This document shows, in pieces, positions 28,094-36,658 of a stretch of DNA of 64,000 nucleotides. The position numbers were made by a program, and so were the translations under genes. Origin of the DNA: Bog-473 sp963756025 (GTDB taxonomy: Bacteria; Actinomycetota; Acidimicrobiia; Acidimicrobiales; RAAP-2); NCBI GenBank assembly GCA_963756025.1, contig CAVWMF010000005.1:248001-312000 (forward strand), read 5' to 3'. Under the pieces are notes generated by a model. That model had not been told where the DNA came from. It saw only the letters and a list, made by a program, of their open reading frames with translations, and ran no database searches. How positions within the stretch are numbered: position 1 is the first letter of the stretch; every line of letters starts with the position of its first letter.

Positions 28094-29511
28094 TGGCGCG
28101 AGATCTCGAGCGGGTCGACCCTGCATCCAACCCGTACCTGTCGGGCCGGTTCGCACCCATCCAGAAGGAAGTGGAGACTCAAGATCTGCGCGTGGAGGGA
28201 GCGATTCCGACCGACATCACCGGAGCGTTCATTCGAAACGGCGCCAACCCTCAGTTCACGCCGCTCGGCAGCTACACCTACCCCATGGAGGGTGACGCCA
28301 TGCTGCACGGCGTCTGGCTCGAAGGGGGAACCGCCCGTTACCGCAACCGCTACGTCCGCACCAAGGGATTCGTGTCGGAGGCCCAAGCCGGCCAGCCGCT
28401 CTTCGGCGGCCTCATGTCGCCCACCTTTGTGGATCCCTCCCTCCTCGGCGAGGATCCGGACCCCGGCTGGCCTTTTCGACTCGATCCCTTCATCAACGTC
28501 ATCCGCCAGGGACAGGGTTATCTCGCCCTGGGCGAAGGTGTTCCGCCCTACCAGGTGACCGGCGATCTGCAGACTGTGGGCCTCTTCGATTTCGGTGGTG
28601 CCCTCAGCGCCGGGATGACGGCACACCCCAAGCGCGACCCGGTAACCGGAGATCTCGTCAGCTTCTGCTACGCCGTGGAAGAGCCCTTCCTTACCTTGGC
28701 CGTCATCGGAGCCGACGGATCGGTGGTCCGGGCACCGACTCCGGTGGATGGTGTCGACGCATCGTTCATGGTCCATGACTTCGCGATAACGGAGCGTTAC
28801 GCCGTGTTTGTCCTCGGACCCGCCACACTCGATATCGAAGCCATGATGTCCGGAGGCCAGGTCCTCAAATGGACCCCCGAGATGGGTACCCGCATCGCTC
28901 TGGTGGACCGGGTCGGTTCGGCGCCCACACGATGGTTCGACACCGAAGCGTTCTGGGTGTGGCACCTGGCCAACGCCTTCGAGGACGGCGAAGAAGTGCT
29001 GGCGGACTTCCCGCAGTGGAGTGCCCTCGGACTGGGACTCCAGGGGGATGCACCCATCACGGGCCGCTTCGTGCGCGTCGCGCTCCACCCGTCATCGGGG
29101 AAAGTCGACGTGACGGAGATCGACGCGACGCCGTCAGAATTCCCTCGCATTGACGACCGCCGGCTCGGCCGGAGCTACCGCTACGCGGTGGTGGCGGCTC
29201 GATCGCCCCACGCGGAGCTCACCTCGGGAGAACATGATGTCCTTCTCCGTCACGACCTGGTGAGTGGCCGCAGCGAGCGGATCGAATCCGGGGCCGCCAT
29301 CGGTGAGGTCGTTTTCGTGCCGCGTGACGGAGCGTCCGAGGAGCTCGATGGTTACTACGTCACGTTCGGCACTTCACTCTCGGACGGATGCTCGAGCGTC
29401 TACATCTGGGATGCGGGCGAATTGGATCGCCGTCCCAGGGCACGGATCCTGCTCCCGCAACGTGTGCCCAACGGGCTCCATGGCAACTGGTTTCCCGCGC
29501 TCGACATCTGA
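28093..29511 (+). CDS. Carotenoid/stilbene cleavage oxygenase
   Basis: A 472-residue seven-bladed propeller dioxygenase that splits a conjugated double bond using non-heme Fe(II). The four iron ligands are visible: His178 in MTAHPK, His228 in FMVHDF, His291 in WHLANAFE and His463 in LHGNWF. The N-terminal GAFIRNGANPQF is the common family start. Substrates may be carotenoids, apocarotenoids or stilbenes; the sequence does not tell them apart. It is the third gene of the CMD-SDR-oxygenase operon. Confidence 0.92.
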   Translation: MARDLERVDPASNPYLSGRFAPIQKEVETQDLRVEGAIPTDITGAFIRNGANPQFTPLGSYTYPMEGDAMLHGVWLEGGTARYRNRYVRTKGFVSEAQAGQPLFGGLMSPTFVDPSLLGEDPDPGWPFRLDPFINVIRQGQGYLALGEGVPPYQVTGDLQTVGLFDFGGALSAGMTAHPKRDPVTGDLVSFCYAVEEPFLTLAVIGADGSVVRAPTPVDGVDASFMVHDFAITERYAVFVLGPATLDIEAMMSGGQVLKWTPEMGTRIALVDRVGSAPTRWFDTEAFWVWHLANAFEDGEEVLADFPQWSALGLGLQGDAPITGRFVRVALHPSSGKVDVTEIDATPSEFPRIDDRRLGRSYRYAVVAARSPHAELTSGEHDVLLRHDLVSGRSERIESGAAIGEVVFVPRDGASEELDGYYVTFGTSLSDGCSSVYIWDAGELDRRPRARILLPQRVPNGLHGNWFPALDI

Positions 29512-29595
29512 GGGGTCTCGCAACAGAGTCCACGATTTGAGAGAACGGGCACGCTAACTTCTGACGCTCGCGTCGTCGTTGCAGGGAAGGAAAGC

Positions 29596-31668
29596 ATGAA
29601 GCGTGGTCCGGTTGCCGGCAGGGGTGCCAACCTGATTGGTCTCGTCCGTCTCGGGATGGCCGTCAGTATCGGCATAGGAACACTGGTTCTCTCCGTTGCC
29701 GCCGGGGTCTCCTCGGCCGGTGCGAGCACTGCCACTCTTTTCAACTCCTCCGCTCCCGGCTTTACTGCGGGCGCCGCGACCGTCCCGGCGAATGTCTGTG
29801 CGGTCACCATCACCGCCACTGGTGGATCGGGCGGGTCGGGTGCGTTCAACGGAAACGGCGGCGACGGCGCCAGCGTGACCGCGACGGTCAGTGTCAACCC
29901 CGGCGAGGGATTGGACGTGCAGGTGGGCGGCGGCGGAGCTGATGCCACAACCAGCACCGGCGGTGTGGGCGGAGGGGGCGGCGGCAATAACGGAGGGGGC
30001 GGAGGGGGTGCGTCGGCGGTCAGCGCGTCGGGCGTGGCACTGGTTGTCGCCGGCGGCGGCGGTGGTGCCGGCGAGGATGTCGATGGAGGAACTGCAGGCA
30101 CCCTCGGCAACGATGGAGGAACAGGCGGTGCCGGATTGGGTATCGGCGGGGACGGCGGGACGGCGGCCGGCGCTGGCGGGAACGCGCCGAGCTACGCAGG
30201 TGCTGGTGGTGGTGTGGCGTCCGGGGGCACGTCCAGCGCCTCGAACGGCAACGGCGGGAACGGTACGAATGGAACGGGCGGGGGCGGGGGCGGGGGCGGC
30301 CAGACCGGAGCCAACGGCGGGATCGCCGGTGCGAGCGGCCAGAACGGGTCCGGCGGGACGACCGCTCCGGCCGGCGGTGACGGCGGATCGGGAAATAGCA
30401 CTGGCGGTAACGGCGGGAACGCGGTGAATGACTACGGCGGAGGCGGAGGAGGCGGCGTCGGATTCGGCGGCGGAGGCGGCGGCTATGCGGATGACGGCGG
30501 CGGCGGAGCGGGATACGGGGGCGGCGGAGGCGGCATCGGCCCCGAAGCGGCCGGCGGGGGCGGCTCCTCGTACGTGATCCCATCGGCCACGGGCACGTCC
30601 TCTTCGGCCACCAACGTCGGCGACGGCGCCGTGACGATTTCGTACGATCCGGCGGCGAACGCGTGCCCCACGACTGCGACGAGCACAGCGCTGGAGTCAT
30701 CGCGCAACCCGACGTTCGTCGTGCAAGCGGTCACGTACACCGCAACCGTCACCCCGACACCTGACGGAGGGACCGTGGCCTTCTCCGACGCCGGCAGCCC
30801 GATCAGCGGTTGCGCAACTGTCGCGGTGAGCACGACGACCGGGAAGGCTTCGTGTGATGTCGCGTACGGGCTTCACGGCGCCCACAGCGTCAGCGCGAGC
30901 TACAGCGGTGACGCCGGCTTTACGGGCTCTGCTGCGACGGCGATCACCCAGGTCGTCGACACCAGCTGGGTCCCGCTTCCTTCGGCCGTGCCGCCTGCGC
31001 CATCGATCTTCGGACCCGTGCCGGCATGTGTCACGGCGGGTCTCCACGGGACCAGCGCGTTCGTCTGCGACGCGTACGAGGACCTGCTCGGCCGACTCCC
31101 CGACTCAAGCGGGCTTGCCACCTTCGTCGGACTGTTGAACGCCGGGGTGAGCCGTACGCAGGTGGCCACCGATCTCGTCAGCTCCACCGAATACAGGGGC
31201 GATCTCGTGAACGCCTTCTTCGAGCACTTCCTCGGCCGGCCCGCCGAAGCGGGCGGCCTCGCCACCTTCGTCGGGCTGCTGAACGCCGGGGCGACTGACA
31301 CGCAGGTCATCTCCGACCTCGTCGGATCGCAGGAATTCTTCAATGAGGCGGGGACGACGAACACGGGTTTTGTCGACCTGGCCTATCAGAGGATTCTCGG
31401 ACGTGTGGCAGATCCGAGCGGGGTCTCCACGTTTCTCGGATTGCTCAATGCGGGGACCAGCCGTGCGCAGGTCGCCACCGATCTTCTCAACTCGGGTGAG
31501 TACCGGTCGAACACCGTTGGCTTCTATTTCAGCTACCTGTTACACCGGGTCCCTGACGCGAGCGGGCGCTCCACCTTCCTCGGACTGCTCAACGCAGGGG
31601 GCAGTGTCGAACAGGTCATCTCGAACATCGTCGGTTCGGCCGAGTACGACAACAACGCCACCAACTGA
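29596..31668 (+). CDS. Secreted Gly-rich protein with Ig-like and DUF4214 repeats
   Basis: A 690-residue exported protein. Signal peptide: residues 1-43, with hydrophobic MAVSIGIGTLVLSVAAG and cleavage near AGAS. About residues 75-350 are an extremely Gly-rich domain with GGxG runs and few bulky residues. About 365-455 form a bacterial Ig-like domain (VTYTATVTPTPDGGTVAFSD to HSVSASYSGDAGFTGS). From about 475 to the end are four DUF4214-type units, each with a near-identical LATFVGLLNAG or STFLGLLNAG core and a YxxLLGR-like lead. DUF4214 occurs in surface and polysaccharide-linked proteins. GGAAGG precedes the ATG. There is no C-terminal anchor, so it may be released or bound to the envelope. 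Confidence 0.75.
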   Translation: MKRGPVAGRGANLIGLVRLGMAVSIGIGTLVLSVAAGVSSAGASTATLFNSSAPGFTAGAATVPANVCAVTITATGGSGGSGAFNGNGGDGASVTATVSVNPGEGLDVQVGGGGADATTSTGGVGGGGGGNNGGGGGGASAVSASGVALVVAGGGGGAGEDVDGGTAGTLGNDGGTGGAGLGIGGDGGTAAGAGGNAPSYAGAGGGVASGGTSSASNGNGGNGTNGTGGGGGGGGQTGANGGIAGASGQNGSGGTTAPAGGDGGSGNSTGGNGGNAVNDYGGGGGGGVGFGGGGGGYADDGGGGAGYGGGGGGIGPEAAGGGGSSYVIPSATGTSSSATNVGDGAVTISYDPAANACPTTATSTALESSRNPTFVVQAVTYTATVTPTPDGGTVAFSDAGSPISGCATVAVSTTTGKASCDVAYGLHGAHSVSASYSGDAGFTGSAATAITQVVDTSWVPLPSAVPPAPSIFGPVPACVTAGLHGTSAFVCDAYEDLLGRLPDSSGLATFVGLLNAGVSRTQVATDLVSSTEYRGDLVNAFFEHFLGRPAEAGGLATFVGLLNAGATDTQVISDLVGSQEFFNEAGTTNTGFVDLAYQRILGRVADPSGVSTFLGLLNAGTSRAQVATDLLNSGEYRSNTVGFYFSYLLHRVPDASGRSTFLGLLNAGGSVEQVISNIVGSAEYDNNATN

Positions 31669-31704
31669 GCAGGGAGCCGAGCCGGACCTCACGGGGCGAC
31701 GGCG

Positions 31705-32355
31705 CTAGAGAAGGCCGACGAGCCCTCTGGTGACCTCCCAAACACCGAGAACAGCCAAGACGATGGCGAAGAGGGCGCGGCCGTTGCGGGCGAGCCAGTC
31801 ATTGAGTGCAGAAAGTCTGGGCACGGTCCAGCCCGGGGCCAGCCAGTACAGCACGATGGGGATCTCGATCGTTATGAGGAGCAGCAGGACGACGACGATG
31901 ATCCAGATCGATGCTGCAGTTGCATCCAACTTGGAACTGCCGATGACCTCCAGGGCCGCCAGGTAGGTGGGTGAGGGGGTGTACATGGCGATGCCCACCA
32001 CGAACACGGCGAGGAGTCCCGAGCCGCTGGCGGCCTTCGTGATCCGGGATGGCTCGTCATCACGCTTGGGTTTAGGAACATGATGAGCAACGATCAACGC
32101 GCCGATCAGGAACGCCAATCCGATCCCCAACTCCAGGCCGTAGCGGGGGGTCTGCTGGCTGCTCTGGTCGTCCCCGGCGCCGCGAAGGACGAAGACGAAC
32201 AAGAATCCGACCGCTAGGGTGCACGCCGCGGCGCCGGCCAGGAACGCTCCGGCGCGGGCTCTGGGGCGCGTGGCCCGGAACAGCAGGAAGAGTGCGGCGA
32301 GGCCGAAAGGGTAGAGGCTCGCAATCAACGCGAGCGGGATCGCCTGGAGGGGCAC
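31705..32355 (-). CDS. GAP-family polytopic membrane protein
   Basis: A 216-residue protein with six predicted membrane helices, including LIASLYPFGLAALFLLF, LAGAAACTLAVGFLFVFVL, LELGIGLAFLIGALIVA, LLAVFVVGIAMYTPSPTYLA and WIIVVVLLLLITIEIPIVLYWL. The short C-terminal helix ends VWEVTRGLVGLL. The architecture fits the GAP/Sap (sulfolipid-addressing, LysE-like) family, whose mycobacterial members help export glycolipids. The basic loop PKPKRDDEPSR separates the two halves. Confidence 0.7.
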   Translation of the reverse strand: MPLQAIPLALIASLYPFGLAALFLLFRATRPRARAGAFLAGAAACTLAVGFLFVFVLRGAGDDQSSQQTPRYGLELGIGLAFLIGALIVAHHVPKPKRDDEPSRITKAASGSGLLAVFVVGIAMYTPSPTYLAALEVIGSSKLDATAASIWIIVVVLLLLITIEIPIVLYWLAPGWTVPRLSALNDWLARNGRALFAIVLAVLGVWEVTRGLVGLL

Positions 32356-32542
32356 TACAGGTCCGGAGTCTCGACCCGAACGGCGGCTGGCACGCCACCA
32401 CCGTAGTTACCCAGCCTGGCGGTATGCGACTGAGCCACTCCCTCCACCACCCGGGAACGCACCCTGGCGAGGGCGCCGGCTTCTCTGCGTTGCCTCGCCG
32501 TCGGGCGATCGGTCGGCGGGGACGTCGTCCGGGGAGCAGAGG

Positions 32543-32548
32543 TATCTT
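32543..32548 (+). promoter_or_regulatory. -10 box (TATCTT) of the leaderless SIMPL gene
   Basis: TATCTT ends 6 bases before the ATG at 32555, with no ribosome site. Confidence 0.5.
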
Positions 32549-32554
32549 GAAACG

Positions 32555-33190
32555 ATGCCGGATCAGCCATTCATCGCCGTGGCGGGGATCGGTGTGGCCA
32601 CTGGCATCCCCGACCAGTGCAAGGTGCGGGTTGCCCTGAACTGCACGACGGAGAGCGCCGCCGATGCACTCACGAGGTGTGCCGTACTGGCCTCGGATGC
32701 CATCGCTGCCGTCAGAGAGATCGACATCGAACAACGCGATGTGCAGACCACCGGAATCTCCGTGCAGGACTTCTTCGATCACGGCAAACAGCGCGTGACC
32801 GCCAAGGTGGCGACGTATCAATTGGAAGTCATCGTCCGCCCAATAGACGGGGTTGGAAGCGTCCTGGCCGTTCTTGGTTCGACCGCGGGCGACGCGCTCC
32901 AGGTACACGGGATCCAACTCACCGTCCAAGACCCGGAGCCCCTGAAGAGTGAAGCACGGCGGTTGGCCGTCGAGGACGCCCAGAAGAAGGCGGGAGAGTT
33001 GTCGCAAGCGGCGGGGGTCCGACTGGGAGGGATCTTGTCGCTGGAAGGAGACAATGCCCAATCGCGTGGTCCCCAGTTGCCGTACGCCAGAGTCATGGCC
33101 GCGAGTTCCGCTGGTCCTACCGTCCCGATAGAGCCAGGAGAAGTCTCCGCGGTCAGCACGATCACGATTACGTATGCGATCGAGGCGTGA
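32555..33190 (+). CDS. SIMPL (DUF541) domain protein, no signal peptide
   Basis: A 211-residue SIMPL-domain protein. Typical blocks are IAVAGIGVATGIPDQCKVRVAL at the N-terminus, DVQTTGISVQDFF, and LKSEARRLAVEDAQKKAGELSQAAGVRLG, the family's alpha-helical hallmark. Many SIMPL proteins are exported, but this one starts directly with the domain and has no signal peptide. The function is not established. Confidence 0.82.
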   Translation: MPDQPFIAVAGIGVATGIPDQCKVRVALNCTTESAADALTRCAVLASDAIAAVREIDIEQRDVQTTGISVQDFFDHGKQRVTAKVATYQLEVIVRPIDGVGSVLAVLGSTAGDALQVHGIQLTVQDPEPLKSEARRLAVEDAQKKAGELSQAAGVRLGGILSLEGDNAQSRGPQLPYARVMAASSAGPTVPIEPGEVSAVSTITITYAIEA

Positions 33191-33237
33191 GGAACATACG
33201 ACGTCAATCTCGCCGGCGTCGCCACGATTCTTCGGAG

Positions 33238-33243
33238 TAGCGT
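33238..33243 (+). promoter_or_regulatory. -10 box (TAGCGT) of the leaderless Mop gene
   Basis: TAGCGT ends 7 bases before ATG 33251, with no ribosome site. Confidence 0.45.
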
Positions 33244-33250
33244 CACGGCA

Positions 33251-33460
33251 ATGAGACTCAGCGCCAGGAACCAACTCGAGGGCACCGTCGTTCGGGTTGA
33301 ACACGGTGCTGTCATGTCCACTGTGGCCATCCGTCTGGCAGGAGGTCAAGAGGTCGTCTCCGTCATCACCAAGGACTCGGCCAAGGAACTCGACCTTGCC
33401 GAGGGGGATGCGGTGAAGGCCGTCATCAAGTCCACTGAGGTGATGATCGGCAAAGAGTGA
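33251..33460 (+). CDS. Single Mop/TOBE domain molybdate-binding protein (molbindin-like)
   Basis: A 69-residue protein that is one complete Mop domain: LSARNQLEGTVVRVEHGAVMSTVAIRL, then VVSVITKDSAKELDLAEGD and AVIKSTEVMIG. Such small proteins bind molybdate or tungstate in multimers and serve storage or regulation. No mod transporter lies nearby. Molybdenum enzymes are present elsewhere in the window (5657 and 56414-58176). Confidence 0.85.
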   Translation: MRLSARNQLEGTVVRVEHGAVMSTVAIRLAGGQEVVSVITKDSAKELDLAEGDAVKAVIKSTEVMIGKE

Positions 33461-33535
33461 CGTAAATGGGTGGCGTAGAGGTCAATCCCCACGTCGCCTG
33501 CGGTGGAGTCACGCACGTTCGCTCTCTCAAGAAAA

Positions 33536-33560
33536 TGGGTCCTGGAGGTTCCAGGACCCA
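33536..33560 (-). terminator. Rho-independent terminator after tRNA-Ile
   Basis: A perfect 11-bp stem TGGGTCCTGGA/TCCAGGACCCA with a 3-base loop. On the minus strand it is followed by TTTTC, so it ends the leftward tRNA-Ile transcript 32 bases after the tRNA. Confidence 0.8.
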
Positions 33561-33592
33561 CCGAAAGTGGCTCTGATCAGGGACGCGAGTGG

Positions 33593-33666
33593 TGGGGCTA
33601 GCAAGAATCGAACTTGCGACCTCAGCATTATCAGTGCTGCGCTCTAACCGACTGAGCTATAGCCCC
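33593..33666 (-). tRNA. tRNA-Ile (GAT)
   Basis: A 74-base tRNA on the minus strand. Acceptor GGGGCTA/TAGCCCC, D-loop TAGCTCAGTCGGTTAGAGC, anticodon stem-loop GCACTGATAATGC (GAT) and T-loop GTTCGATTC. No encoded CCA within the structure. In many Actinobacteria tRNA-Ile(GAT) and tRNA-Ala(TGC) are adjacent; here tRNA-Ala is 2.7 kb away on the other strand. Confidence 0.96.
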
Positions 33667-33835
33667 TTCCCTGGTCAGGCCTAGTTTTTCGACCTGACCG
33701 CCTCGTCTCCGCCCGAGGGCCGCCCTAATCAATTCGTGCTGAGAGCATGGCGACGAGGCCATCACGATACAGGGACCAGGCTCAATGCGGGAACGGAGTC
33801 CGAGGCACCGGGAAATCGGGGCATTCCGGGCCTGG

Positions 33836-34609
33836 TCAGTGAGCGGTGTAGCCGCCGTCCACACCGAACCACGCGCCGGTGCAGAAACCGGCTGCGTCCG
33901 ACGCAAGGAACGCCACCATTTCGGCCACCTCCCATGCTTCCCCGAGACGGGGGATGGAGGCCAAGGACACCACGTGCTGGAGCGCCTGGTCCCCACCCTC
34001 TCTGGCAAACGCGCTGCGAGACATGGGCGTGTCCATGTTGCCGGGACCGATGCAGTTGATCCGTATGCCCTGCGCGCCGTACGCCAGTGCAACGGAGCGG
34101 GTGAGACCGAGAACTCCGTGCTTCGAACTCGTATAGGCCGCTGCACCGGCGATTCCGGCCACCGAATGGATGGAGCCGATGTTGATGATCGAGCCCCGAC
34201 CGGCTTCGAGCATCGGCGGGATCTCGGCCTTCATGGAATAGAAGACCCCATCGAGATTGATGGAGAGAATGCGCCGCCAGTGCTCGACCGTCGTATCCAT
34301 GAACGGGATCCCCTCGCCGTCGACTACGCCGGCGGAGTTCACGGCTACGTCCAGGCCACCGAATGCTTCGAGGGCGGCGGCGACCATGGCTTCGCAATCG
34401 TCCGGCTGGGTGACGTCCATGTGGAAGGGCTCGGCCGCGTCACCGATGTCCTTGGCTACGGCGACGGCCAGTTCTTCATTGCGGTCGGCGATGACCACCT
34501 TTGCGCCACGTGCGGCCATGAGTCGCGCCGAGGATTCGCCCATACCTGATGCTCCGCCCGTGACAACGGCCACCCGCCCGGACAGGTCCAATTTTCCCAA
34601 GGCTGTCAT
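33836..34609 (-). CDS. SDR-family oxidoreductase
   Basis: A 257-residue classical SDR. ATG 34609 has AGGAGGCAAGC upstream. Motifs: VTGGASGMGESSA (cofactor), an Asp in VVIADRNE (NAD preference), NSAG in VAVNSAGVVD, Ser in NIGSIHSVAG, YTSSKHG (Tyr-Lys) and the C-terminal GAWFGVDGGYTA. The substrate is not predictable. A thioesterase gene lies upstream on the same strand with an intervening 73-base gap. Confidence 0.87.
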   Translation of the reverse strand: MTALGKLDLSGRVAVVTGGASGMGESSARLMAARGAKVVIADRNEELAVAVAKDIGDAAEPFHMDVTQPDDCEAMVAAALEAFGGLDVAVNSAGVVDGEGIPFMDTTVEHWRRILSINLDGVFYSMKAEIPPMLEAGRGSIINIGSIHSVAGIAGAAAYTSSKHGVLGLTRSVALAYGAQGIRINCIGPGNMDTPMSRSAFAREGGDQALQHVVSLASIPRLGEAWEVAEMVAFLASDAAGFCTGAWFGVDGGYTAH

Positions 34610-34682
34610 GCTTGCCTCCTTCTGGCGAAGTGAGGCTACGGGAACACGGATCCGAGTGGGAAGGGTTGCCCCGGCGGAGTCC

Positions 34683-35498
34683 TCACCCCGGTGCCCCGTC
34701 CTGTCCGGGCCAGAGCCGGACAACGAACGACTGGCTGGCGGTGGCGAGAAGTTCCCCGTCCTGAGACCACAAAAAGGCCACACCCTGTGCATATCCGTTA
34801 ATCAGGGCGTGGATGCGGACGTCGCAGAGCACCCACTCGGTCGGCACCAGCCGTGCCACGCGCAAGGTGTTGTCCAGGCTGCGTCCCATCGTGCGGCGTC
34901 CCAAAGGCTGCGAGGCGCCGCCCGAGACGTAGTCGCCGAAGATGGCCAGCGTGGCACTCGACGGGGTGAGATCACCGGGGACGCGCGCCCACAGGGCCGA
35001 ATCGGGCCCCCCGGGTATCCCGTCCATCTCCTCGAGGAGGAGGCCCTTGGCCACGCGCACCTCGATGTTGTCCAAAATCGTGTTTCGGAATATCTCGGGC
35101 ACCAGGCGAGTTGGGCACTCATCGGGGGGCAATACGGCAGGAGGCTCGACCCAGACGCCGTTGAGTGCCAGTTGGTCGTTACCGAGGGCGGCGTTCACCG
35201 TCAGGATTTCCCGGTCTCCCACCCTCCCGACGGCTCGGCCCTGCGTGACCCGGCTCCCGACGACGGCCAGGGTTATCTCCCACTCCACGAGAGAGTGCGT
35301 CGGAGCGTAGGAGAGGTACTGGCCGGTGGCCCACACCGTGGGGCGACCCGACGCCTCTTCCAGGGCCACCAAGGCAGCGCCGAGGCCGCAGCCTCCGAAA
35401 AGAAAGTTCCCCGGTGTCGTGAGCTGAGGTTCGACTCGCATCTGCCAGCGGAGGCTGTCGCCCACTAGTTCCATGCCGAGGAAGGTCCGGGCATCCAT
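34683..35498 (-). CDS. Acyl-CoA thioesterase-like protein (double hotdog)
   Basis: A 271-residue protein of the TesB/thioesterase-like double-hotdog type. ATG 35498 is preferred because MDARTFLGMEL is the first conserved stretch; the frame stays open further upstream only by chance. Blocks: NFLFGGCGLGAALVALEEASG (first hotdog helix, in the place of FGG), LSYAPTHSLVEWEI, QGRAVGRVGDREI, and in the second half the TMGRSLDNTLRVARL and QGVAFLWSQDGELLATASQS segments. It probably hydrolyses acyl-CoAs. Confidence 0.72.
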   Translation of the reverse strand: MDARTFLGMELVGDSLRWQMRVEPQLTTPGNFLFGGCGLGAALVALEEASGRPTVWATGQYLSYAPTHSLVEWEITLAVVGSRVTQGRAVGRVGDREILTVNAALGNDQLALNGVWVEPPAVLPPDECPTRLVPEIFRNTILDNIEVRVAKGLLLEEMDGIPGGPDSALWARVPGDLTPSSATLAIFGDYVSGGASQPLGRRTMGRSLDNTLRVARLVPTEWVLCDVRIHALINGYAQGVAFLWSQDGELLATASQSFVVRLWPGQDGAPG

Positions 35499-35521
35499 CG
35501 AGCCGCACCCTAGGTGGTGGT

Positions 35522-36295
35522 TCAGCCCCGCATCAATGTCGTGGTGATCAGAGATGCCAACGCATCCGCCCCCGTGCCGTTGATCGCCAGGTGTGTCCCG
35601 TCCGCCCCGAACCACTGCGGATTGGCCGCCGCCAGGGTGGCCCAGTCTGCGATCACCACACGGGGATAGCGGGCAGCGCCTTGCGCGAGGACCGCGTTGT
35701 TGGGATCTTGCCACTGGCGATCCACGTGGACGTTCACGAACACGACTCGGGAGGCACCCTGCAGTTCGCTCATCATGGTGTCGAAGTCGTTGGTCGAGAT
35801 GGGGCCGTTGGTGCTCAATGCGACGATCACCTCGGCACCGAGGTGACCCTCGGACTTGAGTTGGGCCAGGAGCTGTTCCCCGGTTCCCCACTGCCTGCTG
35901 ACCGCGGCCTCCACGTCGATGCCCGGGATGCCGGCCTCCAAAGGTGTCTGGTAGTCGAGCATCACCGAGTCGCCGACGGCAGTCACATGGCCGGGCACAA
36001 ATCCGGCGCCGGGCGCAGGCAGGGTGCTCGTGGTCGTCGTCGGGGGCGCGGTCGAGGTGGTCGTGGTGGAACGGCCGCCCTGCGTGGCACCGAGCTGTGT
36101 CGAGCCGGCGCTCTTTTGGGGCTGAGAACGATGGCTCAGTGCGAACGCCGCCACACCGGCACCTACCAGTACCACCAGGATCGCGGCCAGCAACCACGTC
36201 CGGCTCTTCCGCGCAGCGTGCCGTGCCATCCGGATCATTGTTGCCGCTGGTCGACCGCTCGGAGCGCCGCTCGATGGAGAACCAGGTCCGGGCAT
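35522..36295 (-). CDS. Membrane-anchored SGNH-like (acyltransferase C-terminal) protein
   Basis: A 257-residue protein with one N-terminal helix (WLLAAILVVLVGAGVAAFAL) and a Ser/Thr/Gln linker. An extracellular SGNH-type domain is marked by AVGDSVMLDYQTPL (block I, GDS), EVIVALSTNGP and the late FGADGTHLAINGTGADALASLI (Asp-His dyad). Such domains occur at the C-terminus of OatA-like peptidoglycan or glycan O-acetyltransferases; here it stands without the acyltransferase-3 membrane part. ATG 36238 is an alternative start. The gene is 23 bases downstream of nothing else on this strand and precedes the thioesterase. Confidence 0.68.
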   Translation of the reverse strand: MPGPGSPSSGAPSGRPAATMIRMARHAARKSRTWLLAAILVVLVGAGVAAFALSHRSQPQKSAGSTQLGATQGGRSTTTTSTAPPTTTTSTLPAPGAGFVPGHVTAVGDSVMLDYQTPLEAGIPGIDVEAAVSRQWGTGEQLLAQLKSEGHLGAEVIVALSTNGPISTNDFDTMMSELQGASRVVFVNVHVDRQWQDPNNAVLAQGAARYPRVVIADWATLAAANPQWFGADGTHLAINGTGADALASLITTTLMRG

Positions 36296-36351
36296 GCCGG
36301 CCGTGCCCCTAACATGGTCCCTCGCCGCTGGTCGATGCGTCCACGGTTCCG

Positions 36352-36372
36352 ATTCCGCATCTGTTGCGGAAT
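36352..36372 (+). repeat. Hairpin abutting the 5' end of tRNA-Ala
   Basis: A perfect 8-bp inverted repeat ATTCCGCA/TGCGGAAT with loop TCTGT ends two bases before tRNA-Ala starts. It may be part of the tRNA precursor leader. Confidence 0.5.
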
Positions 36373-36374
36373 GC

Positions 36375-36447
36375 GGGGGTGTAGCTCAGCTGGTAGAGCG
36401 GCGGCTTTGCAAGCCGTAGGCCGAGGGTTCGAGTCCCTTCACCTCCA
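36375..36447 (+). tRNA. tRNA-Ala (TGC)
   Basis: A 73-base tRNA. Acceptor GGGGGTG/CACCTCC contains the G3:U70 wobble pair that identifies alanine tRNA. The anticodon loop is TTTGCAA (TGC), D-loop AGCTCAGCTGGTAGAGC, T-loop GTTCGAGTC. CCA is not encoded. A GGGG-TTTA-CCCC hairpin follows 8 bases downstream. Confidence 0.96.
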
Positions 36448-36658
36448 CGACGTGGGGTTTACCCCGGTGCAGTCGCCCGAGGCCGAGCCGCGGTCATGAC
36501 CCGCCTCAAAGGCTCTCCGGTCTGACGAGGCCGTGACGCGACTGACGGACTACGCTTTACCCCGCCGCTGTCGGCATGGGTGGTAGCACGACGGGTCCGG
36601 CACAGGCTGGCGCCCTTGTCGGCGGGGCCGGTAGGAATCAGACTCGCCGCAGGAGGTC

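Noticed and set aside
29800..30560. GGC-rich repeats considered as a CRISPR or non-coding repeat array
   Set aside because: No constant repeat or spacer length; they encode the Gly-rich domain in one uninterrupted frame.
30020..30700. Arg-rich frame of 226 codons on the minus strand
   Set aside because: An artefact of the Gly-rich coding strand read backwards.
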